A DNA stretch of 64,000 nt from Caecibacter massiliensis (GTDB lineage Bacteria; Bacillota; Negativicutes; Veillonellales; Megasphaeraceae). This document shows positions 1-9,751 of this stretch, piece after piece; the first letter of the stretch is position 1; the number at the start of each line of letters is the position of its first letter. A program made the position numbers and the translations under genes. The stretch spans positions 372,001-436,000 of the forward strand of contig LT608311.1 of the NCBI GenBank assembly GCA_900095875.1, in the 5' to 3' direction. Below the pieces are notes generated by a model that worked only from the letters and a program-made list of their open reading frames with translations, ran no database searches and had not been told where the DNA came from.

Positions 1-510
<510 letters not shown>

Positions 511-526
511 CTACTATCTATTACTA

Positions 527-1714
527 TTAATTTCTGTATTTAATAACCATGGCAGCGGCCTGGGCGGCCATGCCTTCCTGCCGGCCTACAAAACCCAGGT
601 GTTCTGTCGTAGTCGCTTTGACACAGACGGCAGACGGATCAATCTGCAGGGCATCTGCCAGATTGGCTGTCATCTGAGCCACATATGGCTTGATTTTCGG
701 CTGCTGGGCCAGGAGCGTCACATCGACGTTAATGACGCGGCAGCTGTTCTCTATTAGTATCTGCCGTACTTTACGCAGTAAAATAAGGCTGGAAATATTC
801 TTAAATGCCGCATCCGTATCGGGAAAATACGTACCGATGTCTTTCAGCCCTGCCGCTCCCAGGAGCGCATCCATGACGGCATGGACGAGTACATCCGCAT
901 CAGAATGGCCATCCAGTCCTTTTTCATAGGGAATCTCCACGCCGCCCAGAATCAGTTTCCTTCCTGATACGAGCGGATGGACATCATAGCCGCTGCCGAC
1001 ACGGTGCTCTGACGGTCCGGTCATGTAAAATTCAAGGACCGGCACATCGTCCATCGTAGTCACTTTATGATTCCGTTCATCCCCCTGGAGAATAACAACC
1101 TTTTCCCCCATTGCCTCTGCCAGTGAGGCATCGTCTGTCCCCGTCAGGTGATGCTCTTTGGCGTACCGGTGGGCTTCCAGCAGTGTCTGGCGCCGGAAGA
1201 TCTGAGGCGTTTGTACAGCAATCAGGCGGCTCCGGTCCAGTGTGCGGACACGCTGCATCCCCCAGGCTCCAGCTTCTTCCCGTTCCTTGACCGTATCTTT
1301 GACAGGAATAGCATATACAGCTACATTTGCTTTTTCCATAACCGGCACGGCATTATCAAACCACTCCGGACCGGCCATGGGGCGTGACCCATCGTGGACC
1401 ATAATGATATCGGCTGACTCATCTGCTGCCACGAGGCCATTATAAACAGAATCTTCCCGTTCCGCTCCTCCCAGAGCAAAACGGACCGGTACAGACGGAT
1501 GCAGGCCGGCAACCATATCTTCTATATCCCTCCGGTCCCGTTCCGCTACTACAATGACGACTTCACTGACACAGGCTGCAGCAAAAACGTGCTGCAGCGT
1601 ATGAGTCAGTACAGGTTTTCCACACAAAGGAAAAAACAGCTTATTGCGCTCATAGCCAAAACGCCGGCCTGAACCGGCCGCTACTATGATGACAGATACT
1701 TTCAAACCTTTCAC
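527..1714 (-). CDS. ispDF: Bifunctional IspD/IspF enzyme of the MEP isoprenoid pathway
   Basis: A 395-residue fusion of two MEP-pathway enzymes. Residues 1 to about 232 are IspD, 2-C-methyl-D-erythritol 4-phosphate cytidylyltransferase, with the nucleotide-binding AAGSGRRFG near residue 12 and a VHDGSRP motif near 106. From about 237 it is IspF, 2,4-cyclodiphosphate synthase, with metal ligands in GYDVHPL (D244, H246) and DGHSDADVL (H270). IspE, which catalyses the step between them, is not part of the protein. The start is ambiguous: a GTG at 1714 directly after the yacL stop, or a TTG at 1705 with a better spaced AGGTG-like site. Translation is probably coupled to yacL. Confidence 0.95.
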   Translation of the reverse strand: MKGLKVSVIIVAAGSGRRFGYERNKLFFPLCGKPVLTHTLQHVFAAACVSEVVIVVAERDRRDIEDMVAGLHPSVPVRFALGGAEREDSVYNGLVAADESADIIMVHDGSRPMAGPEWFDNAVPVMEKANVAVYAIPVKDTVKEREEAGAWGMQRVRTLDRSRLIAVQTPQIFRRQTLLEAHRYAKEHHLTGTDDASLAEAMGEKVVILQGDERNHKVTTMDDVPVLEFYMTGPSEHRVGSGYDVHPLVSGRKLILGGVEIPYEKGLDGHSDADVLVHAVMDALLGAAGLKDIGTYFPDTDAAFKNISSLILLRKVRQILIENSCRVINVDVTLLAQQPKIKPYVAQMTANLADALQIDPSAVCVKATTTEHLGFVGRQEGMAAQAAAMVIKYRN

Positions 1715-2896
1715 CTACTCGTGTTCGACTTTTACAAATATCATACGCCCTGCCGAAGTCTGCAAAACAGAAGTAACTACGACGGGGACGGTAGAACCAA
1801 TATATTTCTGGCCATTTTCGACGACAATCATAGTACCATCGTCGAGGTACCCTACACCCTGATTATTTTCTTTACCGGCCTTGACAACCAGTACTTCCAT
1901 ATGCTCTCCCGGAATCCGGGCCGGCTTCAGTGCATTGGCCAGATCATTGATATTCAGGACAACGACACCCTGCAGCGCCGCTACCTTATTCAGATTATAG
2001 TCATTAGTCACGACTTTGGCGTTGATTTTCCGGCCCAGCCGGACCAGTTTGGAATCAACGCCCTGCACATCATCAAAATCATCATTGATGATACGGACTT
2101 CTACATAGTTGTCTTCCTGCATCTGCTTCAGTATATCCAACCCGCGGCGCCCTTTGTTTCTCTTCAGGACATCAGAGGAATCGGCAATAAGCTGCAGTTC
2201 CTCCAGGACGAAAACAGGCACCAGAAGAGGCCCTTCGAGGAAACCGGTACTGCATATTTCCGCAATCCGCCCGTCGATGATAGAACTTGTATCCAGGAGT
2301 TTCCCTGAAAATTCTTCTTTTTTCCGTTCTTTTTCCCTATTTTTGGGCAAGCGGAAAATACCGGCCCAGCTGACGATTTCTGTCTTCTTGCGTACAGCTA
2401 TACTCATGCCGGCATACCCGAAAATAATGCTGAATACAATTGGCCCATACGCTCCGATAATCGGCAATTTGGAAAACGCCAGTCCTATTAAATTAGCAAT
2501 AATGAGTCCAAAAAGCAATCCCAGCGTTCCAATAAGCAGATCCTGCGTAGAAAAGTCACTCAGGCCCGTTTCCATGCGCTGAATAACCTTCCATATCAGC
2601 CGCAGCACGAGCGGTGACAAGATATATCCCAGAACGACACCCAGAAGGGCTCCCACGATATAGGTAATCATAGTCATCAGTGTCGTACCAAAAATACCAA
2701 TCCGGGAAAAACGACCCTCGATTTCTGCACTGAAAAAAGGCGTCGTCACCAGCTGGTCTGCCAACATGACAAAGATGACGGCCATGATCAGCATAACCGC
2801 ACCTTTCATGATATTATCAGCAATTTTACGGCCATTGAGTTTCTTGCGTTCCGGTTTTCTTTTTTCTTTATTTTCTGTCGTATGTACATCAGCCAT
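1715..2896 (-). CDS. PIN/TRAM-domain membrane protein (YacL type)
   Basis: A 393-residue membrane-anchored protein. The first ~170 residues hold four hydrophobic segments. A PIN nuclease-like domain begins near residue 200 (LLDTSSIIDGRIAEI, with the acidic residues expected of PIN domains) and a TRAM-like RNA-binding domain ends the protein (VGYLDDGTMIVVENGQ). In Firmicutes this family (YacL) sits between radA and ispD, as here. It is presumed to be an RNA nuclease or RNA-binding factor, but its substrate is not established. The ATG has a GGGGGTG-type site upstream and a sigma-A-like promoter precedes it. Confidence 0.88.
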   Translation of the reverse strand: MADVHTTENKEKRKPERKKLNGRKIADNIMKGAVMLIMAVIFVMLADQLVTTPFFSAEIEGRFSRIGIFGTTLMTMITYIVGALLGVVLGYILSPLVLRLIWKVIQRMETGLSDFSTQDLLIGTLGLLFGLIIANLIGLAFSKLPIIGAYGPIVFSIIFGYAGMSIAVRKKTEIVSWAGIFRLPKNREKERKKEEFSGKLLDTSSIIDGRIAEICSTGFLEGPLLVPVFVLEELQLIADSSDVLKRNKGRRGLDILKQMQEDNYVEVRIINDDFDDVQGVDSKLVRLGRKINAKVVTNDYNLNKVAALQGVVVLNINDLANALKPARIPGEHMEVLVVKAGKENNQGVGYLDDGTMIVVENGQKYIGSTVPVVVTSVLQTSAGRMIFVKVEHE

Positions 2897-2937
2897 AGTA
2901 TGTCACCCCCTTCTCATATTAATTAACATTTTCATTC

Positions 2938-2967
2938 ATTATACCTGTAAAAAGCATCTTTTTACAA
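2938..2967 (-). promoter_or_regulatory. Putative sigma-A promoter for yacL-ispDF-gltX
   Basis: On the minus strand TTGTAA (2962-2967) and a consensus TATAAT (2938-2943) are separated by 18 bases, about 40 bases before the yacL ATG. This lets the yacL-ispDF-gltX run be transcribed separately from the clp operon. Confidence 0.5.
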
Positions 2968-3021
2968 TTTCTTATCATACCATATTTTTTGATAAGACTC
3001 CACAAAAAAGAACACGTCAGG

Positions 3022-3070
3022 GAAAAAACACGAGCAGCTCTGCCTTTCTATACAGCAAAACTGCTCGTTT
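3022..3070 (-). terminator. Rho-independent terminator after the small secreted protein gene
   Basis: An 8-bp perfect stem (ACGAGCAG/CTGCTCGT) with a ~23-base loop is followed on the minus strand by a T-rich run (GTTTTTTCCC). It lies immediately downstream of the gene at 3079-3396. Confidence 0.6.
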
Positions 3071-3078
3071 TTCTCTAT

Positions 3079-3396
3079 TCAGCGATGGCACCCGCCATAG
3101 TAACCACCGTTACCGTGATGTCCGTACCCATTACCGTCCCCGTAGCAGGGGCCTGTCATTTCGACGGCACCATTTTCATTGACTACGTAGCCACGGTGCT
3201 GGATAACCGGTTCCATATGGCCATCTGCCATAACACGGCGTCCCTGATAATAGGTAACGGGGCTGTTGCAGTCATATACAGTCGATCTTCCTGCCGGACC
3301 AGCAGTACTGTTATGATAATATGCCAGAGCACTTCCGCCACATAAAAGGGCCACTGCCGTACATAATACGGCCAGCCTTTTCACTCGTTTCTGCAT
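3079..3396 (-). CDS. Small secreted Gly/His-rich protein of unknown function
   Basis: I do not recognise this 105-residue protein. It has a clear Sec signal peptide: a KR-rich start (MQKRVKRLA), a hydrophobic core, and a probable signal peptidase I site after SALA near residue 25. The mature part is short and ends in a Gly/His/Tyr-rich tail (near residue 85 onward: GDGNGYGHHGNGGYYGG, then C-H-R), which could bind metal or cell wall; this is inference. It sits between radA and yacL, where most relatives of this operon have nothing, with its own ribosome binding site and terminator. Confidence 0.7.
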   Translation of the reverse strand: MQKRVKRLAVLCTAVALLCGGSALAYYHNSTAGPAGRSTVYDCNSPVTYYQGRRVMADGHMEPVIQHRGYVVNENGAVEMTGPCYGDGNGYGHHGNGGYYGGCHR

Positions 3397-3501
3397 AATT
3401 GTCCAACCTCCCTTGTACTTTCTTTTTAAATTTTATATTCTACTACCAGTATACCATACCAGCCAGTGAAAAAAATAAATTTTATTTAAATTGTCAAAAA
3501 A

Positions 3502-4881
3502 TCAGGAAGAAAAAGCAGCCGTTATGGCATCTCTGATAGACACCACAGGAATGATCCGGCAATCGGGAAAGTCATCCCGTTTCAGCTCTGACATATTCCC
3601 CCGGGGAACGATGAACCGGGTAAATCCCATTTTGGCGGCTTCCTTCAACCGGCGGTCAGCCTGAGGGACACGCCGTATATCTCCAGTCAGTCCCACTTCG
3701 CCCATGACTACCGTATACTCATCCATAGGAATATCCTTAAAGCTGGAAACGACGGCCAGAATAACCGGAAGATCGGCAGCTGTCCCGGTGAGCCGCAACC
3801 CGCCTACGACATTGATATAGACATCCTGTGTTCCCAGATTCAGGCCGATTCGTTTTTCCAGGACGGCCAGCAAAATAATCAGACGGTTGTAATCCATTCC
3901 GGAAGCAGTCCGCCGTGGTACGGCAAATACGGAATGCGATGTCAGCGCCTGTATTTCTCCCAGCATAGGCCGCTGGCCGTCCATAACGGCCGCGATAACC
4001 GAACCGGCCTGATGAGCCGATCGTTCAGCCAGGAGCAGCTGGGACGGATTGGCCAGTTCCGAAAGGCCCTCTTCGGTCATGGTAAACATGCCGGATTCAT
4101 TCGTCGAGCCAAAACGGTTCTTTATCCCCCTGAGAATGCGGAACTGATACTGCCGGTCACCTTCAAAATACAACACGACATCCACCATATGTTCCATCAT
4201 GCGCGGGCCGGCAATGGCCCCTTCTTTGGTCACATGGCCGATGACCACAACGGGTATGTTGGTCGTCTTGGCAAAAGTCATGAGCCGTGCCGTACCTTCC
4301 CGTATCTGCCCCATGCTCCCCGGTGTACCGTCTGCATCCTGGCAGTACATCGTCTGGATGGAATCGACGATGAGCAGCCGTGGTTTCCGCCGTTCAGCCT
4401 CATGCAATACAGCATCCAGTGATGTGTCCGCCTGTATGAACAGGTCCGGAGCCACAATTCCCAGTCTTTCGGCCCGCAGCTTAATCTGTCCCTGTGATTC
4501 TTCACCGGAACCGTACAGGACGGCACCTTGTTTTTTACAGACCGCTGCCGCCATCTGCAGCACCAGCGTCGATTTGCCGATACCCGGATCCCCACTGAGC
4601 AGAATCAGGGCGCCGGGCACCAATCCGCCTCCCAGCACGCGGTCCAGTTCGCCAATTCCCGTTTCCAGACGGGACATGTCTTCCATGGTAATGTCCGTCA
4701 GGGCAGCCGGACGGGTTTCCGTCCCCGTCCGCTGCATGCTGCCAGCTTTACGGGGAGCCTCCGGCTGCAATGTTTCTTCTGTCATTGTGTTCCATTCCCC
4801 GCACTGGGGGCAGCGTCCGAGCCAGCGGCTGGAAACGCTGCCGCAATTAGCGCATACATAGCGCGTCTTTACTTTAGCCAT
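3502..4881 (-). CDS. radA: DNA repair protein RadA
   Basis: RadA (Sms) is a RecA-like ATPase that helps process recombination intermediates and branched DNA. The 459-residue protein has the full family layout: an N-terminal zinc finger (C10, C13, C24, C27), a RecA-type Walker A GDPGIGKST at 97-105, the RadA-specific KNRFG motif at 254-258, and a C-terminal Lon-protease-like domain. It follows clpC by 55 bases, the usual Firmicutes order. Confidence 0.97.
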   Translation of the reverse strand: MAKVKTRYVCANCGSVSSRWLGRCPQCGEWNTMTEETLQPEAPRKAGSMQRTGTETRPAALTDITMEDMSRLETGIGELDRVLGGGLVPGALILLSGDPGIGKSTLVLQMAAAVCKKQGAVLYGSGEESQGQIKLRAERLGIVAPDLFIQADTSLDAVLHEAERRKPRLLIVDSIQTMYCQDADGTPGSMGQIREGTARLMTFAKTTNIPVVVIGHVTKEGAIAGPRMMEHMVDVVLYFEGDRQYQFRILRGIKNRFGSTNESGMFTMTEEGLSELANPSQLLLAERSAHQAGSVIAAVMDGQRPMLGEIQALTSHSVFAVPRRTASGMDYNRLIILLAVLEKRIGLNLGTQDVYINVVGGLRLTGTAADLPVILAVVSSFKDIPMDEYTVVMGEVGLTGDIRRVPQADRRLKEAAKMGFTRFIVPRGNMSELKRDDFPDCRIIPVVSIRDAITAAFSS

Positions 4882-4936
4882 GAATCCGCTCCTCTTCTGA
4901 AAGAAGTCCCCGTCCCGGAACCGCTGGCTTCTCTCA

Positions 4937-7363
4937 TCATTCTGTCGTAAATAGTAACTCTTTCTTATCCGGGCTGTCTACATGGAGATGGTTCCCCTTT
5001 TTCAGGCTGCCACCGAGCATCATTTCCGAAATAGGATCTTCCACCAGTTTCTGGATAGCCCGTTTCAGCGGACGGGCGCCATAAGCGAAATCGGTTCCTT
5101 CCCGGACCAATACATCATCGGCATTTTCTGTCCAGTCCATAGCAATGCCTTTTTCGTCGAGCCGTTTCGTCAGATCTTTCAGCATAAGAGAGACGATGCG
5201 GCGCAAATCATCCCGCTGCAGCGGCTTAAATACGATGATTTCATCAATCCGGTTCAAAAATTCCGGACGGAAGAACCGCCGGACGTCATCCATGATTTCT
5301 TTTTTCGCCGTTTTGAAAGCCTGTTCCCGGTTTTCTTCCTGACTGCCCGTCGAAAATCCCATGACCGGGGCATCGGGTTTCAAATGAGAGGCTCCCAGAT
5401 TACTGGTCATGATGATGACCGTATTGCGGAAATCAACCGTACGTCCCTTGGAATCAGTCAGGCGTCCGTCATCGAGGACCTGCAGGAGCAGATTGAAGAA
5501 ATCAGACGAAGCCTTTTCTACTTCATCAAATAATACGACACTGTACGGTTTTTCCCGTACGGCATCGGTCAGCTGGCCGCCTTCTTCATACCCCACATAA
5601 CCGGGAGGTGCCCCTACCAGGCGGGATACGCTGTATTTTTCCATGTATTCGCTCATGTCGATGCGAATCATTGATTCTTCACTGCCAAAGAGCTGCCGGG
5701 CCAGTGTCCGGGCCAGTTCGGTCTTGCCGACGCCACTGGGGCCGAGGAACAGGAACGAACCAATTGGGCGGTTTGCATCCTTCAGGCCCGCCCGTGCCCG
5801 GCGTATTGCCTTGGAAACAGCCGTCACGGCCTCATCCTGACTGATGACCCTCTTATGTAATTCTTCTTCCAGATGGAGCAGACGGTGCGATTCCGTTTCC
5901 GTCAACTGCCGTACGGGGATTCCCGTCCACTGGGACACGACATCGGCAATATCATCTTCTGTCACGACCAGCCGGGCATCATCGTGCTGTTTCCGTTCTT
6001 TTTGCATCGTTTCCAGCTGCCGTGATAACTCCTTTCCTTCATCACGCAGGGACGCACAGCGTTCAAAGTCCTCACTGGCCAGAGCCGCCTCTTTTTCCTT
6101 GCGGATATCGGCCAGTTTCTGTTCCAGGCTCTTGACTTCATCAGACGGAGAATATACTTTCATACGCACCCGTGATGCCGCTTCATCCATGACATCGATG
6201 GCCTTATCCGGCAGGTAGCGGTCACTGATATACCGCGCGGAAAGGGTAACGGCACTGCGCACGGCTTCATCGGTAATGCGCGCTTTATGGAATGCTTCAT
6301 AACGGTCACGCAAACCGAACAGAATCTGTATTGCATCATCTTCCGTCGGTTCACCAACCAGTACTGGCTGGAACCGGCGGGCCAGAGCCGTATCCTTTTC
6401 TATATGTTTCTTATATTCATCCAGCGTCGTCGCGCCGATGCACTGCAGTTCGCCCCGTGCCAGGGCCGGTTTAAGGATATTAGCGGCATCCATGGAGCCT
6501 TCTACAGCCCCTGCACCGATGAGCTGATGCAGTTCATCGATAAAGAGGATCATATGGGAATCATTCTGTATGGCCTCGATCACCTTTTTAATTCGTTCTT
6601 CAAATTCCCCACGATATTTTGTACCAGCCACCAGACTCGTAAGGTCCAGGGAAAATATATGTTTGTCGGCTAAAATATCCGGTACGACACCGCTTACAAT
6701 GCGCTGGGCCAGACCTTCGGCAATGGCTGTTTTCCCTACTCCGGGAGCTCCGATGAGGACGGGGTTGTTTTTCGTCCTGCGGCTAAGGATCTGGATGACC
6801 CGGTCGATTTCCTTTTCCCTGCCGATGACGGGATCAATTTTACCTTTCCGTGCCAGTTCATTCAGATCACGGCCATAGGTATTGAGATCCATGCTGCCAG
6901 CAGCTCCGCCTTCTTCCGGCACGTCTTCGGCATCTGTACCTGTTACTTCTGCCAAACGGTGCAAAATTTGTTCCGGATCGACATCCATAGATTCCAGGAT
7001 CTGGCTGGCACGGCCGCTCCCTTCCAGAATCAGTCCGGCCAGAATATGTTCTGTACCAACATAGTTTTGTCCCAGCCGGTTGGCTTCACTGACAGCCAGT
7101 TCCATTGTCCGCTTTGTGCGCGGGGTCAGCCCCGGTTCATCCTGGATCATGTCGCGGGATGCCGTCAATTTTTCGATGGCCCGCAGTATGTTTTCCGGCG
7201 TAAGCCCCAATTGAGCCAGTACCTGACCTGCCACCCCTTCTTTATTGAGAACGAGACCGAGCAAAATGTGTTCGGTTCCTACATAGTCATGACCCAAGCG
7301 CTGCGCTGTCTGCTGGGCATACTGCAGCACCCGTTTTGCATTATTTGTAAATCTGTTATACAT
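4937..7363 (-). CDS. clpC: ATP-dependent Clp protease ATP-binding subunit ClpC
   Basis: Hsp100 unfoldase that works with ClpP and, in Firmicutes, with McsB-phosphorylated substrates. The 808-residue protein has two N-terminal Clp repeats (residues ~1-140), a first AAA+ module with GAPGVGKT, a middle region with a UVR-like helix pair ([16 protein letters not shown]), and a second AAA+ module with GPSGVGKT, followed by the D2-small domain. The middle-domain insertion marks it as ClpC rather than ClpA or ClpX. Fourth gene of the ctsR operon; mcsB ends 69 bases upstream. Confidence 0.97.
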   Translation of the reverse strand: MYNRFTNNAKRVLQYAQQTAQRLGHDYVGTEHILLGLVLNKEGVAGQVLAQLGLTPENILRAIEKLTASRDMIQDEPGLTPRTKRTMELAVSEANRLGQNYVGTEHILAGLILEGSGRASQILESMDVDPEQILHRLAEVTGTDAEDVPEEGGAAGSMDLNTYGRDLNELARKGKIDPVIGREKEIDRVIQILSRRTKNNPVLIGAPGVGKTAIAEGLAQRIVSGVVPDILADKHIFSLDLTSLVAGTKYRGEFEERIKKVIEAIQNDSHMILFIDELHQLIGAGAVEGSMDAANILKPALARGELQCIGATTLDEYKKHIEKDTALARRFQPVLVGEPTEDDAIQILFGLRDRYEAFHKARITDEAVRSAVTLSARYISDRYLPDKAIDVMDEAASRVRMKVYSPSDEVKSLEQKLADIRKEKEAALASEDFERCASLRDEGKELSRQLETMQKERKQHDDARLVVTEDDIADVVSQWTGIPVRQLTETESHRLLHLEEELHKRVISQDEAVTAVSKAIRRARAGLKDANRPIGSFLFLGPSGVGKTELARTLARQLFGSEESMIRIDMSEYMEKYSVSRLVGAPPGYVGYEEGGQLTDAVREKPYSVVLFDEVEKASSDFFNLLLQVLDDGRLTDSKGRTVDFRNTVIIMTSNLGASHLKPDAPVMGFSTGSQEENREQAFKTAKKEIMDDVRRFFRPEFLNRIDEIIVFKPLQRDDLRRIVSLMLKDLTKRLDEKGIAMDWTENADDVLVREGTDFAYGARPLKRAIQKLVEDPISEMMLGGSLKKGNHLHVDSPDKKELLFTTE

Positions 7364-7432
7364 ATTCTTTCACATCCTTATACGCTGGTCCGGGCAGACT
7401 TTCCGTACTGCCATTCAGCCATCGTACACATT

Positions 7433-8494
7433 TTAAATGGCATAATCCTGCAGAAGCTGACGGATTACCTTAGCCCGCTGCAAGTCCTGCTCTTCATCAT
7501 TCAGTTCCTTACCGGCCTGCCATTGCAGATATGCCGGCCCCGCTGCCGTCAGCAGGGCATGATACGCCTGTGGCCGTTCCTGAATGATACCAAAATCTAT
7601 CCCCATGCGGAAATCGCTTAGAAAATCGATGGTTTCATAAAAATCGAGCATCCAGGCATGGGATAATACGCCATAGTTCCGGAAAAACCGGTCTTTCATG
7701 GCATTCTGATTATGCGTCCAGAGCAGGTTCCGGCAGTTCCGTTCTTCCTGGACAATCTGTGTGGCAAGCTTCTTCAATTGCCCTATAATATCTTCTTCTG
7801 ATACGCCCAGCGTAATTTGATTCGTCACTTGGAACACATTGCCAATATATTCGTTCCGTTCCGTATACATGCCACACATGGTAAAGCCCAATTTAGTAAT
7901 CCCCTGGACAATACGGTTAAGGCGCTTCATCAGCACCAGTCCGGGCAGATGGAGGATGACGCCGGCAATAAGGCCGGTCCCGGTAAGGGAGGGACTGGCA
8001 GTCAGATAACCGAAATCATCCCGGAAGGCAAAATTCAGTTTTGCCTCCAGCGCATCGTCTACCTGTGTCGCATCTTCCCATGCCTTATCGAGCTGGAGAC
8101 CTGCCGCACCGGTCTGAATACAGAAATGATCGTCTTCATTGATCATAATGGAAACGGCACCGTCCTGCCGTAACAGCAATCCCCTGTTCTGCGGTTTCTG
8201 AATATGGCTTGCCGAAACCAGGTGGCGTTCTGCCAGCACTTCCCGTTCCCACGAAGTCAGATCGTAAAGATGGATACTTTCATAAGTCCCTCCTCCCAGC
8301 GTATTCAGACTTGGCATGTACCGTTCCCCTTCCGCCAGGACGGCAGCCAGTTCTGCATCAGTCGCCTTATCAGGAAATACGTATTTTTTTAAGTTCCGGG
8401 AAAGACGGATACGGCTGTCCAGCACGACATCCGTCAAATCTCCTGATCCATCCTGCCAGGGAATCAACGGCGTTTTCAATATATCCTGCAGCAT
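7433..8494 (-). CDS. mcsB: Protein-arginine kinase McsB
   Basis: A 353-residue phosphagen-kinase-family enzyme that phosphorylates arginines and so marks proteins for ClpCP. The kinase core is recognisable from conserved stretches such as VVLDSRIRLSRNL near the N terminus and the arginine-rich nucleotide-binding region further on. Expected activator McsA is encoded just upstream with a 3-base gap, so the two are very probably translated together. In Bacillus and Staphylococcus McsB also inactivates CtsR; the gene order here supports the same role. Confidence 0.96.
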   Translation of the reverse strand: MLQDILKTPLIPWQDGSGDLTDVVLDSRIRLSRNLKKYVFPDKATDAELAAVLAEGERYMPSLNTLGGGTYESIHLYDLTSWEREVLAERHLVSASHIQKPQNRGLLLRQDGAVSIMINEDDHFCIQTGAAGLQLDKAWEDATQVDDALEAKLNFAFRDDFGYLTASPSLTGTGLIAGVILHLPGLVLMKRLNRIVQGITKLGFTMCGMYTERNEYIGNVFQVTNQITLGVSEEDIIGQLKKLATQIVQEERNCRNLLWTHNQNAMKDRFFRNYGVLSHAWMLDFYETIDFLSDFRMGIDFGIIQERPQAYHALLTAAGPAYLQWQAGKELNDEEQDLQRAKVIRQLLQDYAI

Positions 8495-8497
8495 CCG

Positions 8498-9019
8498 TTA
8501 TTCCTCCTTCCCATTCTGCCGCGGTGGCAGCTGCCGTTCCAGCATGCGGATTTCATCGCGTACGCGGGCAGCTTCTTCATACCGTTCATCCTGAACGAGT
8601 TTTTTCAGACGCTGGCGCAGGCGTTTAATCTGATTGGCTGTACGGAACACACCGGTTCCCCGGTTCGGCACCTTGCCCACATGTTTAGTGTGACCGTGTA
8701 TCCGCCGGACCAGAGGCGTGATTTCTTCCCGGAATGCTTCATAACAATCGGGACAGCCAAATTTACCAAGACGGTTAAATTCACTATACGTCATGCCACA
8801 ACTATTGCAGCGCGGTTCTTCTTCGGCCTGGCCGGAATAATCGGGGTAAGCCATTTTACGGAAGAAATCATTATCGATAATATTGAAATTAGAATAATCA
8901 GGTAAACTTCCCTGTTTACGCGCACATTCTGCACACAGGTGCAGCTCCGTGCGGCGGCCGTTTTCAATCTTCGCGATATGGACGACGGCTTCTCTTTTTT
9001 TGCATTGATCGCAAAGCAT
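8498..9019 (-). CDS. mcsA: McsA, zinc-finger activator of McsB
   Basis: A 173-residue protein with two pairs of CxxC-type zinc ligands at the N terminus (CDQCKK, CAECARK), a further CNSCG/CPDC pair in the middle, and a C-terminal UVR domain (LVQDERYEEAARVRDEIRML). This is the standard McsA layout. McsA activates the arginine kinase McsB and senses thiol or metal stress through its fingers. It lies between ctsR (22 bases upstream) and mcsB. Confidence 0.94.
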   Translation of the reverse strand: MLCDQCKKREAVVHIAKIENGRRTELHLCAECARKQGSLPDYSNFNIIDNDFFRKMAYPDYSGQAEEEPRCNSCGMTYSEFNRLGKFGCPDCYEAFREEITPLVRRIHGHTKHVGKVPNRGTGVFRTANQIKRLRQRLKKLVQDERYEEAARVRDEIRMLERQLPPRQNGKEE

Positions 9020-9041
9020 GGCGTGCGCCTCCTTTCTTACA

Positions 9042-9494
9042 CTAGTGCAGATTCAGGGACCGGAGAATCCGCCCTATAACTGCCATCCGCTGCGGTTCAT
9101 CGACTTCATCAAACAACGCTTCAAACGTATGATGCAGCAAAATGGCCTCCCTGTTCGTCAGCGACTTGCTTTTAATCAGACGATATAATAGCACGTCGAG
9201 ATCTTCCATCGTAATATTGACAGCAGGCAGCGTTTCTTTCAGCGGTGCCGGTGTCCGGTCCTGTTTTTTCGGAGTCAGGCGGATAATGCGCACGAAACCG
9301 CCTGAGCCCCGTCGTGATTCTACTAGATAGCCCTTGTCATTAGAAAAGCGTGTACTTAGGACATAACTAATCTGTGAAGGGGCACAATCCAGTTCATCCG
9401 CCAGTTCATTGCGGCGGAGAACGATATTCTCTTCATCCTCTTCGAGGAGCTTATGTAATATAAATTGTTCGATTTTATCAGCTAACACACTCAT
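9042..9494 (-). CDS. ctsR: Transcriptional repressor CtsR
   Basis: Repressor of class III heat-shock genes. The 150-residue protein has the N-terminal winged helix typical of CtsR (ELDCAPSQISYVLSTRF, then a RGSGGFVRI wing that matches the conserved glycine-rich DNA-contact loop) and a C-terminal dimerisation region. It is the first gene of the operon ctsR-mcsA-mcsB-clpC and probably represses itself; AGTCAAA heptads lie in and after its promoter. Confidence 0.96.
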   Translation of the reverse strand: MSVLADKIEQFILHKLLEEDEENIVLRRNELADELDCAPSQISYVLSTRFSNDKGYLVESRRGSGGFVRIIRLTPKKQDRTPAPLKETLPAVNITMEDLDVLLYRLIKSKSLTNREAILLHHTFEALFDEVDEPQRMAVIGRILRSLNLH

Positions 9495-9547
9495 CGTATC
9501 ACCTGCTTATGAAAATACAATATACATCAAATGGTTATTTTTCACCT

Positions 9548-9596
9548 TTTGACTTTATTACATTCTTATTATATTCGTCTTTTTGACTTTTTGCAA
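9548..9596 (-). promoter_or_regulatory. ctsR operon promoter with CtsR-like heptads
   Basis: The minus strand shows TTGCAA (9591-9596), a 17-base spacer and TATAAT (9568-9573). An AGTCAAA heptad lies in the spacer (9582-9588) and a second one lies downstream of the -10 (9548-9554). CtsR sites in other Firmicutes are direct repeats of RGTCAAA. Here each heptad is followed by a weaker second half, so the exact operator arrangement is inferred. Confidence 0.7.
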
Positions 9597-9658
9597 GAGG
9601 TGAATTAATGGCAAAAGACCCTGACATCGTCCTTTCGACAAAAAACTAACAACACTTC

Positions 9659-9679
9659 CTGCGGACTGCGAACTGCGAT
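9659..9679. repeat. Three tandem CTGCGNN heptads
   Basis: CTGCGGA, CTGCGAA and CTGCGAT follow each other without a gap in the ctsR/ABC-exporter intergenic region. The same heptad class occurs at 21304-21324. No coding or promoter role is visible. Confidence 0.5.
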
Positions 9680-9684
9680 TCCAG

Positions 9685-9713
9685 TTGTACGACTGCCTGT
9701 ATTAGTGTATAGT
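9685..9713 (+). promoter_or_regulatory. Putative promoter for the ABC exporter pair
   Basis: TTGTAC (9685-9690) and TATAGT (9708-9713) are separated by exactly 17 bases, about 40 bases before the first exporter gene. Confidence 0.55.
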
Positions 9714-9751
9714 GAAAAGATACAGGAAGCAGAAACTGTGAGGTGTTCGCT

